This document shows positions 26,706 to 35,860 of a stretch of 64,000 nt of DNA, piece by piece (positions within the stretch are counted from its first letter, which is position 1; each line of letters opens with the position of its first letter). The notes beneath the pieces were generated by a model. That model ran no database searches and was not told the origin of the DNA. It was given only the letters and a program-made list of their open reading frames with translations. The DNA comes from JAHEJJ01 sp965212205 (GTDB lineage Bacteria > Bacteroidota > Bacteroidia > Flavobacteriales > Flavobacteriaceae). A program made the translations under genes and the position numbers. The stretch lies in assembly GCA_965212205.1 (NCBI GenBank), contig CBDBUX010000011.1, positions 1 through 64,000 of the forward strand, written 5' to 3'.

Positions 26706-29318
26706 ATGAATTCCAGAGAAATTAGAGCCAATTTTTTAGATTTTTTTAAGGAGAAAGATCATAAAATTATTCCTTCCGCTCCAATGGTGATTAAGAACGA
26801 CCCCACTCTGATGTTCACCAATGCCGGTATGAACCAGTTTAAGGAATATTTTCTGGGGCACTCCAAGGCAAAGGATAGACGGGTGGCCGATACACAAAAA
26901 TGCCTGCGAGTTAGTGGTAAACACAATGATCTTGAAGAGGTGGGAAAAGATACCTATCATCATACCATGTTCGAGATGTTAGGGAATTGGAGTTTTGGCG
27001 ATTACTTTAAAAAGGAAGCCATTAATTGGGCCTGGGAATTTCTGACCGAAGTTTGTGATATTGATAAAGGTCGTCTTTATGTTTCCGTTTTTGAAGGAAG
27101 TAAGGATGGAGATGCGCTCGAAATTGACCAGGAAGCTTATGACCTTTGGAAAGCTATCGTACCGGAAGACCGGATAATTAAAGGTGATAAAAAAGATAAT
27201 TTCTGGGAAATGGGAGATCAGGGACCCTGCGGACCCAGTTCAGAGATTCATGTCGATATCAGGTCAAATGAGGAAATAAAGCAGGTGGCAGGAGCATCGT
27301 TGGTAAATCAGGACCATCCGCTGGTAGTAGAAATTTGGAATCTGGTTTTTATTCAATACAACAGAAAAGCAGACGGAAAACTTGAAACCTTACCGGCATG
27401 TCATGTAGATACCGGGATGGGCTTTGAAAGACTTTGTATGGTTTTACAAGGCGTACAATCTAACTACGACACCGATCTGTTTACGCCAATTATAAAAGAA
27501 ATAGAAACCATTACCCATACGGTATATGGCAAGAATGAAGAGAAGGATATAGCCATTCGCGTTATCGCCGATCATTTGAGGGCTGTGGCCTTTTCTATTG
27601 CTGACGGACAATTACCCAGTAATACCGGAGCCGGTTATGTGATTCGGCGTATTTTGAGAAGAGCCGTCAGATATGGTTTTACCTTTTTAAACACCCGTGA
27701 GCCCTTTATACATCTTCTTGTCAATGAACTGTATAATACCATGCATGCCTTTCCCGAACTGAGAGAGCAACATCAATTGATAGAAAATGTTATTCGTGAG
27801 GAAGAACAGTCATTTTTAAAGACGTTGGAACAGGGACTGGGACTTCTTGATGAAGTACTGGCCAAAACTAAAGGCAACCACCTCAATGGGAAAAAGGCTT
27901 TTGAACTATACGATACCTATGGATTTCCATTCGATCTTACGGCTTTAATCCTCACTGAAAAAGGCTATAGTATCGATGAAGCTGGCTTTCAGGAAGCTAT
28001 GAAGGAACAAAAGGCCAGGTCAAGGGCAGCATCAGAAATTGATCGTGAAGACTGGCAGGTTCTCGTAAAGGACGGGGAGACTGAATTCATCGGCTATGAC
28101 CAGTTAGAAGCTGAGGTTGAACTACTAAAATATCGCCGGATTATTTCGGCTAAAGAAGGTGAGCAATTCCAGCTGGTGCTAAACAAAACACCATTTTATG
28201 CTGAAGGTGGTGGCCAGGTAGGAGATAAAGGTTATCTGAAATCTGCCAATGGAGATGTTGTATATGTAGTCGACACCAAAAAAGAGAACAACGAAATTCT
28301 GCATATAACCAAAAACCTCCCGAGAGATTTGGAGGGTAGTCTAAGCGCTGTTGTCGACAAGAAGCAGAGAAAGCGGACGGCCAGAAACCATACAGCAACC
28401 CATTTGCTCCACCAGGGTTTGAGAGAAGTACTTGGAAAGCATGTGGAACAAAAAGGGTCGGCTGTACATTCTAAATATCTGAGGTTCGACTTCTCCCATT
28501 TTGCGAAGCTTACCGACGAAGAGCTAAAGGCAGTGGAAGATTTTGTCAATGCCAGGATTGAAGAACAATTGCCCCTACAGGAGGAAAGGAATATCAGCAA
28601 GGAGGAGGCGCTGAAGGAGGGAGCCGTAGCTTTGTTTGGTGAAAAATACGGCGAGAAGGTGCGTACAGTAAGATTTGGTCAGTCAGTGGAGCTATGTGGT
28701 GGCACCCATGTTGCCAACACTTCCGATTTATGGCATTTTAAGATTACAGGGGAAAGCGCCATCGCATCCGGTATCAGGAGAATAGAGGCGATTACCTCTG
28801 AAGCGGTTAAGGCTTATTTCCTTGAAGGCGAAAGGGCCTTTAGGGAAATCATGGGAATGTTCAGGGGTTCCGGAAACCCGGTTAAAGCCATTCAGGCGCT
28901 GCAGGAAGAGTTCAACACCCTTAAGAAACAGGTTGAGCAACTTCAAAAGGAAAAAGCCAGGTCGTTGAAAATGCAACTTAAAAGCGAAATGGCAGAAGAA
29001 AATGGAGCTTTATTTCTGGCCAGGAAAGTAGATCTGAATGCCGCCGGCATGAAAGACCTATCCTTCGAATTGGGAAAAGAGGTTGATAACCTTTTCCTGC
29101 TTTTGGGATCAAAACATGGGGGTAAAGCATTACTTAGTTGCTATATTTCTAAACCACTAGTTGAAGAAAAAGGCTGGCACGCAGGAAATATTGTCAGGGA
29201 ACTTGGGCGTTTAATCAAAGGGGGCGGAGGTGGACAACCTTTTTTCGCTACAGCCGGAGGTAAAAATCCCTCCGGAATAGAGGAGGCACTTAAGCAAGTT
29301 AAAAGTTTACTGGAATAA
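26706..29318 (+). CDS. alaS: Alanine-tRNA ligase
   Basis: AlaRS, 870 residues, charges tRNA-Ala. The ATG at 26706 (MNSREIRANFLDFF) is the family's usual start; a longer reading from 26622 adds unrelated residues. The class II core is at about 1-240. The editing domain contains NHTATHLLHQGL (zinc-binding His pair) and CGGTHVANTS. The C-terminal DHHA1 domain ends in GGGGGQPFFATAGGK. The length fits the family. It is intact, unlike era and der nearby. Confidence 0.97.
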   Translation: MNSREIRANFLDFFKEKDHKIIPSAPMVIKNDPTLMFTNAGMNQFKEYFLGHSKAKDRRVADTQKCLRVSGKHNDLEEVGKDTYHHTMFEMLGNWSFGDYFKKEAINWAWEFLTEVCDIDKGRLYVSVFEGSKDGDALEIDQEAYDLWKAIVPEDRIIKGDKKDNFWEMGDQGPCGPSSEIHVDIRSNEEIKQVAGASLVNQDHPLVVEIWNLVFIQYNRKADGKLETLPACHVDTGMGFERLCMVLQGVQSNYDTDLFTPIIKEIETITHTVYGKNEEKDIAIRVIADHLRAVAFSIADGQLPSNTGAGYVIRRILRRAVRYGFTFLNTREPFIHLLVNELYNTMHAFPELREQHQLIENVIREEEQSFLKTLEQGLGLLDEVLAKTKGNHLNGKKAFELYDTYGFPFDLTALILTEKGYSIDEAGFQEAMKEQKARSRAASEIDREDWQVLVKDGETEFIGYDQLEAEVELLKYRRIISAKEGEQFQLVLNKTPFYAEGGGQVGDKGYLKSANGDVVYVVDTKKENNEILHITKNLPRDLEGSLSAVVDKKQRKRTARNHTATHLLHQGLREVLGKHVEQKGSAVHSKYLRFDFSHFAKLTDEELKAVEDFVNARIEEQLPLQEERNISKEEALKEGAVALFGEKYGEKVRTVRFGQSVELCGGTHVANTSDLWHFKITGESAIASGIRRIEAITSEAVKAYFLEGERAFREIMGMFRGSGNPVKAIQALQEEFNTLKKQVEQLQKEKARSLKMQLKSEMAEENGALFLARKVDLNAAGMKDLSFELGKEVDNLFLLLGSKHGGKALLSCYISKPLVEEKGWHAGNIVRELGRLIKGGGGGQPFFATAGGKNPSGIEEALKQVKSLLE

Positions 29319-29329
29319 TAAAGGAGATC

Positions 29330-29989
29330 ATGTTCCGATCCAAATTACGAGGACTTAACTGGAAGTATATATTGGGTGAGGTATTATTGATTTTTCTTGG
29401 AATTAACCTCGCGATTTGGTTTAACGACTGGAATGCGGATCGAAACCTGAATGAGGACAAAAAGATCGCTATCGCCAAGATAGAAGAAGAAATCCGAAAC
29501 AACCAGGAGGAGTTAGTGGATGCGAGGAAAGAAAATGAACACCTGCCTTCTGCAATCGCCGGGATAAAGGCAATGCACTCCAATCTTCATAATGGCATTC
29601 TTGCCACCCCCGAACAACTGTCACAATATCAACGGGAGCATTCAGGTTTTTTTACCACTACAGACTCTGTTGTTATTAAGGACGATCAATACTTATATGA
29701 AGGTGAAACTTATATAAATCTCGAGCTGGCGGAATTAACCGAGATTGCATGGGAGACTACAAAGGATATGGGAATTGCCAACGAATTTGGCTTTGACTGT
29801 CTATATGAGCTTGAGAATATGTACAATGTTCAACGCCTCGTTCAGAATGAATACACCAAAGCGGCCGAAGCGCTTCAGAATAACAATATAGAACGATTAG
29901 TAAGAGTGCTGGTGTTTATAGAACAACTGGATGCCCAGCTTGAAAGGGACTATAATAGAACACTCGATCAGATAGAAATCTGCCACTGA
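29330..29989 (+). CDS. DUF6090-like single-pass membrane protein
   Basis: This 219-residue protein starts with a short basic stretch and one membrane helix (LGEVLLIFLGINLAIWFNDWN, about residues 19-40). A long acidic helical part follows. The helix followed by NDW-N resembles the DUF6090 family (typically ALQINNWNE), which is abundant in flavobacteria and of unknown role. It begins 11 bases after alaS and 15 bases before the GSCFA gene, so it may be co-transcribed. Confidence 0.6.
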   Translation: MFRSKLRGLNWKYILGEVLLIFLGINLAIWFNDWNADRNLNEDKKIAIAKIEEEIRNNQEELVDARKENEHLPSAIAGIKAMHSNLHNGILATPEQLSQYQREHSGFFTTTDSVVIKDDQYLYEGETYINLELAELTEIAWETTKDMGIANEFGFDCLYELENMYNVQRLVQNEYTKAAEALQNNNIERLVRVLVFIEQLDAQLERDYNRTLDQIEICH

Positions 29990-30004
29990 TTTATCACATT
30001 TCCT

Positions 30005-30958
30005 ATGAAGTTCTTTTCGAAAATCAGCCTCTCCAAAAATTCGCCACCGATAAACTATGAAAGTGAGTTGATGTTACTGGGTTCTTGTTTTGCAGAGCAT
30101 ATGGCAGCTAAACTGAATTATTATCAGTTTCGCACACTCTTAAATCCATTGGGTATTCTGTTTCATTCCCTTGCTATCGAGAAACTCCTCAACAGGGCAG
30201 TAAATGAAATTCCCTTCAATGGCGATGAGCTAGTGCATCACAACGAGCAATGGCATTGTCTGGAGGCACATTCCGTATTGAGCAATACGGACAAGCCTAA
30301 GCTATTGAACAACTTAAATACGGCCCTTAAGTCTGCCCGGAAAGGTATTTCCAATGCATCACATATTATAATAACACTCGGGACTTCCTGGGTTTACAGA
30401 AGCCGATCAACAGGCGAAGCAGTTGCCAACTGCCATAAAATCCAGCAGAAGGAATTTATAAAGGAATTGTTATCGGTAGAAGAGCTGCAAAAGAGTCTGG
30501 AGCGGTCCGCGGACCTGATTAGACTACTAAATAAGGATGCAGTAGTGATTTTTACCGTTTCGCCAGTACGTCATTTGAAGGATGGTATTGTTGAAAACTC
30601 GCTAAGCAAGGCTCAAATAATAAGTGCAATTCATAAGATCACAGACAGTGAGAAACTCTTTTACTTTCCTTCTTTTGAGCTGATGATGGATGAATTAAGG
30701 GATTATCGTTATTATAAAAGCGACCTGATCCATCCCAATGATATGGCTATTGAATATATCTGGGATAAATTTAAATCTGTATGGATAGAGGATGATTGTC
30801 ACTCCACCATGAAGGAGGTAAATGTTATCCGGAAAGGGCTTCAGCACAGGCCGTTTAATCCGGAAAGCAATTCGCATAAGAAGTTCCTCACCTCACTTCA
30901 ACAGAATATAGAACAGCTAAAGCAGCGCTATCCTTTTATGGATTTTACAGAATTATAG
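30005..30958 (+). CDS. GSCFA-domain protein (SGNH-hydrolase-like)
   Basis: A 317-residue protein of the GSCFA family, named after the motif GSCFAEHM seen at about residue 24. The Ser in it corresponds to the nucleophile of the GDSL/SGNH hydrolase fold. A second block, TLGTSWVYRS, lies at about 123, and the catalytic-His-like block DLIHPNDMAIEYIW is at about 242. It lacks a signal peptide. Enzyme activity is likely (acyl or acetyl esterase type), but no substrate is known. Context gives no hint. Confidence 0.88.
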   Translation: MKFFSKISLSKNSPPINYESELMLLGSCFAEHMAAKLNYYQFRTLLNPLGILFHSLAIEKLLNRAVNEIPFNGDELVHHNEQWHCLEAHSVLSNTDKPKLLNNLNTALKSARKGISNASHIIITLGTSWVYRSRSTGEAVANCHKIQQKEFIKELLSVEELQKSLERSADLIRLLNKDAVVIFTVSPVRHLKDGIVENSLSKAQIISAIHKITDSEKLFYFPSFELMMDELRDYRYYKSDLIHPNDMAIEYIWDKFKSVWIEDDCHSTMKEVNVIRKGLQHRPFNPESNSHKKFLTSLQQNIEQLKQRYPFMDFTEL

Positions 30959-31031
30959 GCCATAGGATATTTTCATGTTAGGTCTGAAACATTTTGCTTT
31001 TTAATCAGTCTAGTTCTAATAAACCCAAAAT

Positions 31032-32729
31032 ATGAAAAACATATTTCTCACGGCTGCTGCTTTATTTATGATCTTGTGCCTTGCAAACTGCAGCCCTGAA
31101 CATAAGTCGGGACTTGTCTATACAATTTCGCCAGTTAGGATAGATTCTTTACCTCTCTTAAAAGTAAGTCTGGAATTTGAAAGTCGAAATACCGATTCCA
31201 CAGTACTCGATTTTGCCAATGCAGCGTGGGGCAGAGATAGTCTTCATAATGTCTTGAAAGAGGTTAAACTGGTACAGCCTGAGGGAAAAGTAGAAATGAA
31301 TAAAGATAGTGGGTGGATAGTAATAAAGCATAAAAATTCGGGGCGGTTAAGACTAGAATATATCATGCAACAGGATTTTGCTTTGAATGATCAGCCCATG
31401 GAAAGCTATCGCCCTATTATCCAAAACGGATATTTCCATATTTTTTCACATAACTTATTTATGGTTCCCCAATCCAGAGAGGAGGAAGCGCGGCGTGATG
31501 TGAAATTGAACTGGGAAGGATTTCCGGATGATTGGGTAATCCACAACAGCTTTGGTAGTAGGCAATCGCAGCAGATATTGAATAAGATAGAACTTCAAAA
31601 ATTCCACAATGCCATTTTTGTAGGTGGCGATTTCAGACTATTGGAAGATAAAATAAAAGACAACAGGGTGATTTTAGCCTCTCGTGGTGAATGGGTGCCA
31701 TTTGGCGAGGAAGAAGCTATGGATATACTGATGGAAACCCTGAAGGCCCAGAGGAGATTTTGGCAGGATCACAGCCAGGAGTTTTTTACGGTAACCCTGA
31801 GACCAATGGAATTGGAAAAGGGAAGCGCATTTCAGGGCACCGGATTAAACAATTCATTTGCCGCATCTATCTCAAACAATGAATATACAGATTTGAAACA
31901 ACTTGTTTACCTCTTCAATCACGAATTACAGCATAACTGGATAGGGCAAGAAATTCGGAACGAAGATGAAGAAGCGCAATACTGGTTCAGTGAAGGATTT
32001 ACCGAATATTTTACAATTAAGAATATTGTTGGAAACCGTATTGCGGGCTTAGACGAATCTTACTTTCTTCAACAGATCAATCAAACGATCAGAAACCTGT
32101 ATACTTCACCGGTAAAAGATGTGGCTAATTCGGAGATCAATTATGAAAATTTCTGGGCAGATATGAATTATGGCAAGCTTCCTTACTACAGAGGATGCAT
32201 TTATGCCTTTTATCTCGATCTCAGGATTACTGAGCTGAGCAATGGCCAAAAAAAGCTCGACGATTTGATGCGTGATATATTGTATGATGCCAAAGAAGAT
32301 GGGCAGCAACTCAATCATGCATATTTTGTGAGTCAGCTAGAAACTTACCTGGGAACTGATGGGGAAACTGAATTCGAGCAGTATATCGAAGCCGGCAAAC
32401 CGATCGAGCTAGTTCCCTGGCTTTCTTCTCTTGATATTGATTTTCAACCGGTGACCAAAGTCTATGACCTTGGCTTTGTTCTAGATGATTCTGATACGCA
32501 GATTCAGGAGGTTTCACCGGGGTCTGCCGCTTTTATGGAGGGTTTACGTAAAGGCGATAAACTACTTTCGAGAAATATTTTCTATAACGATATCAGCAAG
32601 CCGGTCTATCTTCAGGTGAGCCGGAAAGGACAGCTGCTCGAGTTCGAATTTTTAGCGGTAAAGGAATCTCCTGTAGCACAACTCCTCGATACAGAAAAGA
32701 ACAGGCTAATGATCAACTCATTGTTTTAG
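31032..32729 (+). CDS. Gluzincin peptidase lipoprotein with PDZ-like C-terminus (M1/M61-like)
   Basis: This 565-residue exported lipoprotein has a signal ending MILCLANC (Cys 20). The zinc motif is HELQH, starting at residue 297. The third ligand Glu is in the following YWFSEGFTEYF segment, the arrangement of M1/M61 gluzincins. The C-terminal 90 residues (about 475-560, EVSPGSAAFMEGLRKGDKLL) look like a PDZ domain, as in M61 glycyl aminopeptidases. The N-terminal half is beta-rich. The stop lies inside the converging hydroxylase gene (17-base overlap). Substrates are unknown. Confidence 0.85.
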   Translation: MKNIFLTAAALFMILCLANCSPEHKSGLVYTISPVRIDSLPLLKVSLEFESRNTDSTVLDFANAAWGRDSLHNVLKEVKLVQPEGKVEMNKDSGWIVIKHKNSGRLRLEYIMQQDFALNDQPMESYRPIIQNGYFHIFSHNLFMVPQSREEEARRDVKLNWEGFPDDWVIHNSFGSRQSQQILNKIELQKFHNAIFVGGDFRLLEDKIKDNRVILASRGEWVPFGEEEAMDILMETLKAQRRFWQDHSQEFFTVTLRPMELEKGSAFQGTGLNNSFAASISNNEYTDLKQLVYLFNHELQHNWIGQEIRNEDEEAQYWFSEGFTEYFTIKNIVGNRIAGLDESYFLQQINQTIRNLYTSPVKDVANSEINYENFWADMNYGKLPYYRGCIYAFYLDLRITELSNGQKKLDDLMRDILYDAKEDGQQLNHAYFVSQLETYLGTDGETEFEQYIEAGKPIELVPWLSSLDIDFQPVTKVYDLGFVLDDSDTQIQEVSPGSAAFMEGLRKGDKLLSRNIFYNDISKPVYLQVSRKGQLLEFEFLAVKESPVAQLLDTEKNRLMINSLF

Positions 32730-34473
32730 CCTGGTCTACCAGACTCAGGCCATCATCAATAAGATGACCATATTCAGGATTGTTGAGTTTTACATTTTCG
32801 AGGTGATCAGCGATTTCCTGTGCGAATTCATCATCCTCGTTATTTCTGGCTAGTTCGTAAAGTTCCACAGGCAGGAGCCAGTCGTTCGGAAAGTTCTCCC
32901 TTACTTCTCTGAAAACTTTATTTCGTGAGATTGTGGTATTGATCCCTTCGCGGAAATGTCTTATCTGCTCGTAGTAATTCTCCAGTTTTATTCTGTCAGG
33001 TGTTATATCCACTTTAATGGTTGAAGAACTGAGTTCATGGGTCATCAGGTTGAAGCTTTGCAGGTCTGCCGGCCCATTGTAGGCCGAAACAATAGTTTCT
33101 CCAACCGCCATATTGTAAAAACCGCGATCGGGTTGAAAGATCACCTCGTTTTTATGAGAAACAGTACAATTGTCTAAAGTGATCAGTATAATTTCACCCA
33201 TCAGGTTCCGTGTACCCGTAATAATTTCACCTGTAACCCGTATATGTCCTTCGAATTCAAGTGTAATCCTTTCGCCTTCGAAGATATTGTAAGCTTTCAA
33301 GTCCCTGGGGCTCATATGTTCGATAGCAAGATTGATTCCTTTAAGTTTTCCCAGCGGGGTGCCGAAGCCATCTGCGTGCCGCTCTGTACTATGACCAACA
33401 AGCTCCTTTTCCCTGTATGCCAGTGCGGTTGGTCCGGTGGTCTGGACATAAACCGGCGTCCCTTTATGCTCAATTACGCTACTGAAGTTTCCGGATATTT
33501 GCAATCCCGTGCTTAGTTCAATTGTGCCCAGCTTGCCAGCATTGATCAATTTTTTCACGCCGTTAAGCCCTCCGGTACGAACTGCCATCGTATTGGCAAA
33601 TTCTTCCAGTACTTCACTCAAATAGGCAAAATTTGGTGTTACAAATAGCTGTGGCTGTGGTTTTGTAATATCAAAAGCCGTATGTGCAGCCTCTATTGAG
33701 TAGGGTATTTTTTTCACTTCATCGGTCATACACCAACTGCTTTCACCGATTGATGAAAGTAAGCCTGCCCCATATATCTTAGGTGATTCAATCTTACCAA
33801 TAAGCCCGTATTCCACTGTCCACCAATGGAGATTTCTAATTAGGGCCATTTCACTGGGTTCCCCCATATTTTCCTGAAGGATTTCGATTTCCTTTTCCGC
33901 TTTGGCAATTTCCTCCTCCGGAGTGCCCGGTGCTTCTTTAATAATCGACAGATGCCTTACCGCATCATATAGCTCATAGTCTTTGGCACTTGAGATGGCC
34001 TTACAACCTATCTCACCAAACCTCCTTAAATACTCTGCATACTCCGGATTGGCAATTATGGGGGCATGACCCGCTCCTTCGTGAATGATATCCGGTGCAG
34101 GAGTATATTCTATATGATCAAGCTGACGAATGTCTGAAGCGATGACCAGTACATTATAAGCCTGGAATTCCATGAAGGCAGCCGGGGGTATGAATCCATC
34201 AACCGCCACCGCTGCCCAGCCAATTTCCTTAAGAATGCGATTCATCCCATACATATTCGGGATATGATCGACGGAAATGCCAGTTTTTTTCAAACCATCG
34301 GTATAAGACTCATGCGCCACCTTACTGAGATAGTCAACGTTCTTCCTCATCACATAACGCCAGACGGCCTGGTTAATAGCCGAATAATCCTCGTAATTCT
34401 GAGGCTTAATGAATTGTTTTAGATGTTCGGGAAGTTTGTCAAGTATGGGATTACTCTCGTAAGACATCGACAT
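32713..34473 (-). CDS. Aromatic amino acid hydroxylase (phenylalanine 4-monooxygenase-like), long form
   Basis: A 586-residue iron- and pterin-dependent hydroxylase. The iron ligands are visible: His 131 and His 136 in DIIHEGAGH and Glu 221 in HWWTVEYGL. The catalytic core lies in residues 40-320. The remaining 260 residues form an extra C-terminal part typical of the long Bacteroidota form, absent from the short proteobacterial PhhA. It would convert Phe to Tyr. A second Met (residue 3) is an alternative start. The gene converges on the peptidase gene at 32729 with a 17-base overlap. Confidence 0.92.
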   Translation of the reverse strand: MSMSYESNPILDKLPEHLKQFIKPQNYEDYSAINQAVWRYVMRKNVDYLSKVAHESYTDGLKKTGISVDHIPNMYGMNRILKEIGWAAVAVDGFIPPAAFMEFQAYNVLVIASDIRQLDHIEYTPAPDIIHEGAGHAPIIANPEYAEYLRRFGEIGCKAISSAKDYELYDAVRHLSIIKEAPGTPEEEIAKAEKEIEILQENMGEPSEMALIRNLHWWTVEYGLIGKIESPKIYGAGLLSSIGESSWCMTDEVKKIPYSIEAAHTAFDITKPQPQLFVTPNFAYLSEVLEEFANTMAVRTGGLNGVKKLINAGKLGTIELSTGLQISGNFSSVIEHKGTPVYVQTTGPTALAYREKELVGHSTERHADGFGTPLGKLKGINLAIEHMSPRDLKAYNIFEGERITLEFEGHIRVTGEIITGTRNLMGEIILITLDNCTVSHKNEVIFQPDRGFYNMAVGETIVSAYNGPADLQSFNLMTHELSSSTIKVDITPDRIKLENYYEQIRHFREGINTTISRNKVFREVRENFPNDWLLPVELYELARNNEDDEFAQEIADHLENVKLNNPEYGHLIDDGLSLVDQAKTMS

Positions 34474-34489
34474 TTTTTTAGGTGTACTA

Positions 34490-34530
34490 AAGGTACAAAA
34501 AACTGCCCTGAGTGAGTCATTCAGGGCAGT
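34490..34530 (-). terminator. Rho-independent terminator after the DUF4136 lipoprotein gene
   Basis: Minus strand: ACTGCCCTGA and TCAGGGCAGT pair around a short loop, followed by TTTTTTG. It lies between the DUF4136 stop and the hydroxylase start. The T run merges into a TACCTTTA box that may serve as the hydroxylase -7 element. Confidence 0.75.
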
Positions 34531-34536
34531 GGAGTT

Positions 34537-35106
34537 CTAATTAGACGCAATGGCCTCGGGAGGGTACTGTTGGAGTATTTCGGCTACAAATTTTTGAATT
34601 TGCTGGACCTTTTTTCCTACTTTCTTACTCTTGTTAAGCGTGCCTACACCTTTGCCCTGCCAAACAAGTTGTTTGCTTTTTGCGTCTATGAGATCTATAT
34701 ATAATGCGCCTTCAGTATAGCTGCTAACGGTTGGGCCCCAGTAACCGGGTCCGTAATAAGGCCCCCAATAGCCCCAATAGCCCCAGTATCCCCATCCCCA
34801 GCCGTATGGATAACTGTAAACGTCTACCTGTTCTCTTTCCCTGGTGAAGATACTGACCAGTAAATCAGGATTCTTAGATTTCTCAAATCCACGCGCTCCC
34901 ATTTCGTATTCGATAGCTCTTAATATTCTTTTCTTATCCAAATCGGAAATTTGGGCTCTGTCGATACCGGTCTTATAGAAAGCATAGCTTTTATATGTCG
35001 CAAAATTCACCGCCTGGTCGTAATCAGATATTACATTTACCGAACTGCAGGATGGAAAAAGTAAAAAAGCCAGCACAGGGAATATCAACCATTTCACAGA
35101 ATTCAT
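34537..35106 (-). CDS. DUF4136 lipoprotein
   Basis: A 189-residue lipoprotein. The ATG at 35106 (MNSVKWLIFPVLAFLLFPSC) gives a proper signal with Cys 20; a longer reading from 35160 has none. DUF4136 covers most of the mature part (NVISDYDQAVNFATYKSYAF at its start). A Tyr/Trp/Gly-rich insert (GYWGYWGYWGP) lies mid-protein, encoded by near-identical nine-base repeats at 34760-34790. The family is a common small envelope lipoprotein with unknown role. A terminator follows directly. Confidence 0.85.
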   Translation of the reverse strand: MNSVKWLIFPVLAFLLFPSCSSVNVISDYDQAVNFATYKSYAFYKTGIDRAQISDLDKKRILRAIEYEMGARGFEKSKNPDLLVSIFTREREQVDVYSYPYGWGWGYWGYWGYWGPYYGPGYWGPTVSSYTEGALYIDLIDAKSKQLVWQGKGVGTLNKSKKVGKKVQQIQKFVAEILQQYPPEAIASN

Positions 35107-35189
35107 AACATTTTCTTTTTCAGGGTTAGTTAGCCAATCTAATATAGGAAATTGGCACAAATATTATGCCGAAGAGCCCAAATTTACCT

Positions 35190-35342
35190 CTAATTTGTAC
35201 GCTGGTCAAAGCCGTAAGGACAATGCCGGCAATTGCTCTCGCAACAGTATCCTCTTTTAAGATGATATTGCTCAGTAAACACTCGGTAACCTTCTTCTGA
35301 AAGGTAATAATCTCCTTCCTCCGGGGGGATGTGTTTTTTCAT
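35190..35342 (-). CDS. DUF5522 small Cys-rich protein
   Basis: A 50-residue protein with a Cys cluster CCESNCRHCPYGF (Cys 33, 34, 38, 41), the DUF5522 signature. The pattern suggests metal binding. The ATG at 35342 (MKKHIPPEEGDYY) is the family start; a longer reading to 35396 adds an unrelated leader. Function unknown. It stands between the DUF4136 gene and a divergent gene at 35519. Confidence 0.88.
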   Translation of the reverse strand: MKKHIPPEEGDYYLSEEGYRVFTEQYHLKRGYCCESNCRHCPYGFDQRTN

Positions 35343-35518
35343 AGATTGTAAAGGTATGATTTTAACGAAAGTTGTGGCGCGAGCGAATACTTTCAATAAT
35401 TGTTAAGCTGGCCGAAGATGTTCATTATCAACTATTAACATTGTATTTTGCTGGTCATTCTGTAAGTAAATTATTAATTTTAGCAATCTCAATTGGAAAA
35501 AAGCGTTCTAAAGGCATC

Positions 35519-35857
35519 ATGATATTAGTGTTCAAACACTTATTTTATAGCAATTATGTGGGCTTGTCCCTTTGGCCTTTTATCTTCTTAAAGCATCAGG
35601 AGCTCAAGAAGGATCAGGTGCTAATTAATCACGAAAGGATCCACTTGCAACAACAAAAAGAACTGCTGATCCTGCCTTTTTATTTATTTTACATTACCGA
35701 ATGGTTGCTGCGATCTATTCTTTATTTAGATTTTTACCGGGCCTATCAGAATATCAGCTTTGAACGCGAGGCCTATTTCAATGAAAAAAATCTTAGCTAT
35801 TTAGAGCAGCGTGCTCCTATGGGATTTCTCAGGTACCTCAGGACATTTAATCTGTAG
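35519..35857 (+). CDS. Small membrane protein with HExxH zinc motif
   Basis: I do not recognise a named family. The 112-residue protein has a zinc-metalloprotease-like motif NHERIH (His 38, Glu 39, His 42) ahead of a hydrophobic helix (LLILPFYLFYITEWLLR). Downstream, FEREAYFNE is a conserved-looking acidic block that could supply a third ligand. The layout resembles a minimal M56/M48-type membrane protease, shorter than either family. The ATG at 35519 is preferred because upstream codons read as non-coding. The stop at 35855-35857 is three bases before the next gene, so the two are probably co-transcribed. Confidence 0.65.
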   Translation: MILVFKHLFYSNYVGLSLWPFIFLKHQELKKDQVLINHERIHLQQQKELLILPFYLFYITEWLLRSILYLDFYRAYQNISFEREAYFNEKNLSYLEQRAPMGFLRYLRTFNL

Positions 35858-35860
35858 ATA

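Noticed and set aside
35372..35518. Longer N-terminus for the HERIH membrane protein
   Set aside because: The extra 49 residues have no signal-like or conserved features, and the region should hold the promoter between divergent genes.
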